Position numbers and translations under genes: made by a program. From contig NZ_JBCJKP010000001.1 of NCBI RefSeq assembly GCF_039503195.1, positions 62,001-126,000 of the forward strand: DNA of 64,000 bases. Reading direction: 5' to 3'. Shown in pieces: positions 61,618 through 64,000 of this stretch (the stretch's first letter is position 1; each line of letters begins with the position of its first letter). The stretch comes from Streptomyces mirabilis (GTDB lineage Bacteria > Actinomycetota > Actinomycetes > Streptomycetales > Streptomycetaceae). The notes beneath the pieces are model-generated. The model saw nothing but the letters and a program-made list of their open reading frames with translations, was not told where the DNA came from and searched no databases.

Positions 61618-62559
61618 TCACTGCATGCGGATGATCGTCTTTCCGTTGACTTTCTGGGCCGGGTTGAAGGCGGCGACAGCGTCGTCGAGGTGCGCGACCT
61701 GGCCGATATGCGTCCGCAGACGTCCCTCCCGTACCCGCCGGGCGATCTCGCCCAGCTGGGCGCGGTCGGAGACGACAACGAAGTCGACCGCCAGGCCGTC
61801 GGCCGGCCGCACCTCCGGCGGGCCGGTGACGGTGACGAATGTTCCTCCACCTCGCACCAGCCGGGCCGATCGAGCGGCGATGTCGCCGCCGAATACGTCG
61901 AAGACGAAGTCGACTCCGCCGACGTCTTCCAGCGTGTCGTTGTCGAGGTCGACGAACTCGTGCGCGCCGAAGTCGAGTGCGCTCTGGTGGTGGGCGGCGC
62001 GTCCGGTGCCGATGACGTGCGCACCGGCCTCTCGCGCGAGCTGAGCCACCATCGATCCGACCGCGCCGGCGGCGCCGTGCACGAGCACGCTCTGCCCCAC
62101 CGAGAGGTGCCCGTGCTCGAACAGTCCCTGCCAGGCAGTCAGGCCCGTCATCGCGACGCTCGCGCCGACCGTGAAGTCGATGTCGCCGGGCAGCGGCGCG
62201 AGGTTGCGCGCCTCGACGACGACGTACTGCGCGAGGGTGCCGTCGCGGGTCCAGTCCGTGATGCCGAATACGCGCTGCCCGACCGACAGCCCTGCCGTTC
62301 CATAGGTGAGAGAGGTGACCACGCCGGCCACCTCGTGTCCGGGGATCGAGGGCGTCCGATTCCGGCCGAGGCGATCGACCCAGGTCGAGGGCCACTCCAG
62401 CTCGTCCCCGGTGAAACCCGACGCATGAACTTCGACGACGACGTCGCCGTAGTTCGCGCCGTCAAGGCTGGCGAGGCGCGCCGTCTCCGGATCGGGTCGT
62501 TCAGCCAGCGTCATCCCGGCGATTCCGGCGTCGGGGTTAGTGACCACGATCGCTTTCAT
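61618..62559 (-). CDS. NADP-dependent MDR oxidoreductase (quinone oxidoreductase type)
   Basis: From ATG 62559 (GAAGGAGGAAACACA upstream, strong) the 313-aa product shows a GroES-like N-terminus (VVVEVHASGFTGDELEWPST, then PSIPGHEVAGVVTSLTYGTA). A Rossmann domain follows with the NADPH motif GAAGAVGSMVAQLAREAGAH (about 150-170). No zinc-ligand cysteines are present, so it is of the zinc-free quinone oxidoreductase class. It ends VNGKTIIRMQ, typical of the family. Intact; substrate unknown. Confidence 0.88.
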   Translation of the reverse strand: MKAIVVTNPDAGIAGMTLAERPDPETARLASLDGANYGDVVVEVHASGFTGDELEWPSTWVDRLGRNRTPSIPGHEVAGVVTSLTYGTAGLSVGQRVFGITDWTRDGTLAQYVVVEARNLAPLPGDIDFTVGASVAMTGLTAWQGLFEHGHLSVGQSVLVHGAAGAVGSMVAQLAREAGAHVIGTGRAAHHQSALDFGAHEFVDLDNDTLEDVGGVDFVFDVFGGDIAARSARLVRGGGTFVTVTGPPEVRPADGLAVDFVVVSDRAQLGEIARRVREGRLRTHIGQVAHLDDAVAAFNPAQKVNGKTIIRMQ

Positions 62560-63021
62560 TTGTGTTTCCTCCTTCTGTACAAGCTCTGTCCGTTCCCGTC
62601 GCGAGGTGGACGGGAACGGTGTGCGTGCCGGGCGCCACAACGTGTTCGGCCGGTCGGGCAGGGTCGTCGCGGCCGTGGCGCAGACCCGGCAGGGTCACGT
62701 TCGCGTCGATGGGAAAGCCCGGCTGCCACTGCAGGCAGTGATTGGGAGGCCGCTCGCCTCGCTGGTCCGATCTCGTGATGAGTTTCGCCGGTATCGCCAC
62801 CCACTCAGTCGCGTGCGTAGCTGCTCCGGCCCGCCGCTGCTCACTACTGCCCGGCGCTAGTGGGCAGCGGGCGCAGGGACGGCTCCGTTTCGGTCGACGC
62901 GGCCGACAGGTGGGACGCGTCCAAGTCCCGTGACTGCATGGCCACGCCGATGCGCAGTCTCGCGGCTCGTGCACCGCGCACACCGTGGCCCACCATCGGG
63001 ATCGGTCGGTGGCAGGGCGCG
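62560..63021. other. no convincing gene between the two oxidoreductase genes
   Basis: About 460 bases. A minus-strand stretch (ARLRIGVAMQSRDLDASHLS, then ASTETEPSLRPLP, about 62855-62975) has coding flavour and may be the end of a lost gene, but there is no start or family match. Confidence 0.35.
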
Positions 63022-63936
63022 TCATGCTGGCATGAGCACGATCTTCTTACCGCCGGCCCGTCCGGCAACCACTCGGGTGAATGCGGCCGGTCCTTCGCTG
63101 AGCGGCAGGGGTTCTGGTGCGAGTTTCAAGGTTCCAGCCGCGGCCTGCTCCGCCAGCTGGGCAAGCTGCGCGGCGTTGGGCTCGATGTAGAGGTCCCAAC
63201 TCGTGATGCGTCTTTCCTCCGGAGGCGCGTCCGAGGTCAGGGAGCACAGCCGGCCGCCGTCACGCACCAAAGGCAGGGCTGCGGCCGCCGTGCCGGCGGC
63301 GATGATGAGGGCAGCGTCGAACCCGCCGCGTACCTCGGTCGACCAGTGCGGATCGTGGTAGTCGACGACCTCCACCGCTCCCAGACCGAGCAGACGCTCT
63401 GCAGCGGTAGCAGACCCGGTCGCGGTTACCTCGATGCCCTGGGCCGCGGCGAGTTGGACGGCCAGGGCTCCGGTGCCCCCGCCTCCGTTGGTGATCAGGA
63501 GCCGCTGTCCTCGGCTGAGGTCCAGCTTCTCCAAAGCCTGCAGCGCGGTGAGCCCGTTGACAGGCAGTGCCGCTGCGTGTGCCGCGTCCAAGCCTGGTGG
63601 GCAGGCCGCCGCGTGATCCGCGTTGATCAGAACGCGTTCGGCCCAGAAGCCGCTTCCTCCGGGCAGCGGGGCTTCGTGCGCGAGCACCCGGTCGCCCACG
63701 GCAAACTGGGTGACACCCGCACCGACGGCCAGCACCTTGCCTGCGCCCTCCACTCCCAGCGCCGCCGGGGGGCGCAGCCCCACGTCCCAACGAGCGTCGA
63801 TTTCCAGTTCGTCCCACGGTCCGACCCCGGCGGCCTCAACCGCGACCAGGATCTGGCCCGGCTCGGGAGATGACGGTTCGGGCAGTTCCAGCAGGGCGAC
63901 TTCCGTCTCTGTCCTGGACACTCCGCACGCCTTCAT
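63022..63936 (-). CDS. MDR-family NADPH:quinone oxidoreductase-like protein
   Basis: From ATG 63936 (GAGAGGACAAAGATCC before it) the 304-aa product has the GroES-like part (ILVAVEAAGVGPWDELEIDA, then AALGVEGAGKVLAVGAGVTQ). The NADPH Rossmann motif is ITNGGGGTGALAVQLAAAQG (about 145-165), and the C-terminus is TRVVAGRAGGKKIVLMPA. Zinc ligands are absent. It lies in the same direction as the other MDR gene 460 bases away, but the two are not close paralogues. The upstream frame to 63996 adds no native sequence. Intact. Confidence 0.88.
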   Translation of the reverse strand: MKACGVSRTETEVALLELPEPSSPEPGQILVAVEAAGVGPWDELEIDARWDVGLRPPAALGVEGAGKVLAVGAGVTQFAVGDRVLAHEAPLPGGSGFWAERVLINADHAAACPPGLDAAHAAALPVNGLTALQALEKLDLSRGQRLLITNGGGGTGALAVQLAAAQGIEVTATGSATAAERLLGLGAVEVVDYHDPHWSTEVRGGFDAALIIAAGTAAAALPLVRDGGRLCSLTSDAPPEERRITSWDLYIEPNAAQLAQLAEQAAAGTLKLAPEPLPLSEGPAAFTRVVAGRAGGKKIVLMPA

Positions 63937-64000
63937 AGTGGATCTTTGTCCTCTCACTCGGTCCGGCCGACCAGGAGGTACGGGCCGGGAACCCAAATCC

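Noticed and set aside
1..64000. rRNA genes, a telomere sequence or an origin of replication
   Set aside because: None seen. The tap-tpg genes show relation to a linear replicon, but the palindrome-rich telomere itself is not in the window.

Overview
The window is high-GC actinobacterial DNA, almost certainly Streptomyces. Codon third positions are strongly G/C. Small secreted proteins, DUF62xx/63xx/64xx families, a tap-tpg telomere-maintenance pair and Streptomyces-type insertion sequences are all present. The tap-tpg pair, together with many truncated or frameshifted genes and IS fragments, points to the unstable arm (subtelomeric part) of a linear chromosome or to a large linear plasmid. 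No telomere, rRNA operon or replication origin is visible.

Layout. 0-9 kb: a small secreted peptide, remnants of a WD40 protein and of dnaA, an intact polysaccharide deacetylase, a cold-shock relic, a tRNA-Gln(CUG), a group of Q/G/F-rich low-complexity ORFs, a ligase-like protein without its nucleophilic lysine, a secreted protein between two pieces of an ISAs1-family element, and a truncated ECF sigma gene. 9-15 kb: a ribbon-helix-helix/Doc-like toxin-antitoxin pair, a secreted protein, IS5 scraps, and an ISL3-family transposase with a passenger gene inside 33-bp inverted repeats. 15-24 kb: an M48 membrane protease, a GNAT acetyltransferase, a tandem SMI1/KNR4 protein, an IS4 remnant, a broken FAD monooxygenase and a coding region with an in-frame amber codon. 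24-34 kb: small hypothetical genes, a peptidase-inhibitor-like secreted protein, a second toxin-antitoxin operon with a frameshifted toxin, a frameshifted CRP/FNR regulator, a CMP/dCMP-type deaminase and an IS701-resolvase chimera.

34-43 kb is the replication-related block, all on the minus strand: dnaE (DNA polymerase III alpha), a DUF6300 gene, a beta-propeller-like gene, an IS630 scrap, then tap and tpg. The dnaE gene carries an internal inversion of about 348 bp. Flipping that segment back restores one open frame of about 1191 codons. 43-56 kb: conserved hypotheticals, two IS481-family elements, an integrase remnant, two tRNA-3'-half direct repeats around a 3.2-kb stretch, an HTH-membrane regulator and an IS701 element inserted in the second half-tRNA. 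56-60 kb: an intact PadR-ABC-FtsX efflux-type operon with a clear operator and terminator. 60-64 kb: ISL3 scraps, a group II intron remnant and two NADPH:quinone-type MDR oxidoreductases.

Intact functional modules are few: tap-tpg, the PadR/ABC operon, the 9-kb toxin-antitoxin pair, several secreted proteins and stand-alone enzymes. Most of the rest is a mosaic of broken genes. Several frameshifts lie in homopolymers (T6 near 5605, C6 at 30501), so sequencing error has to be weighed against real decay or phase variation.
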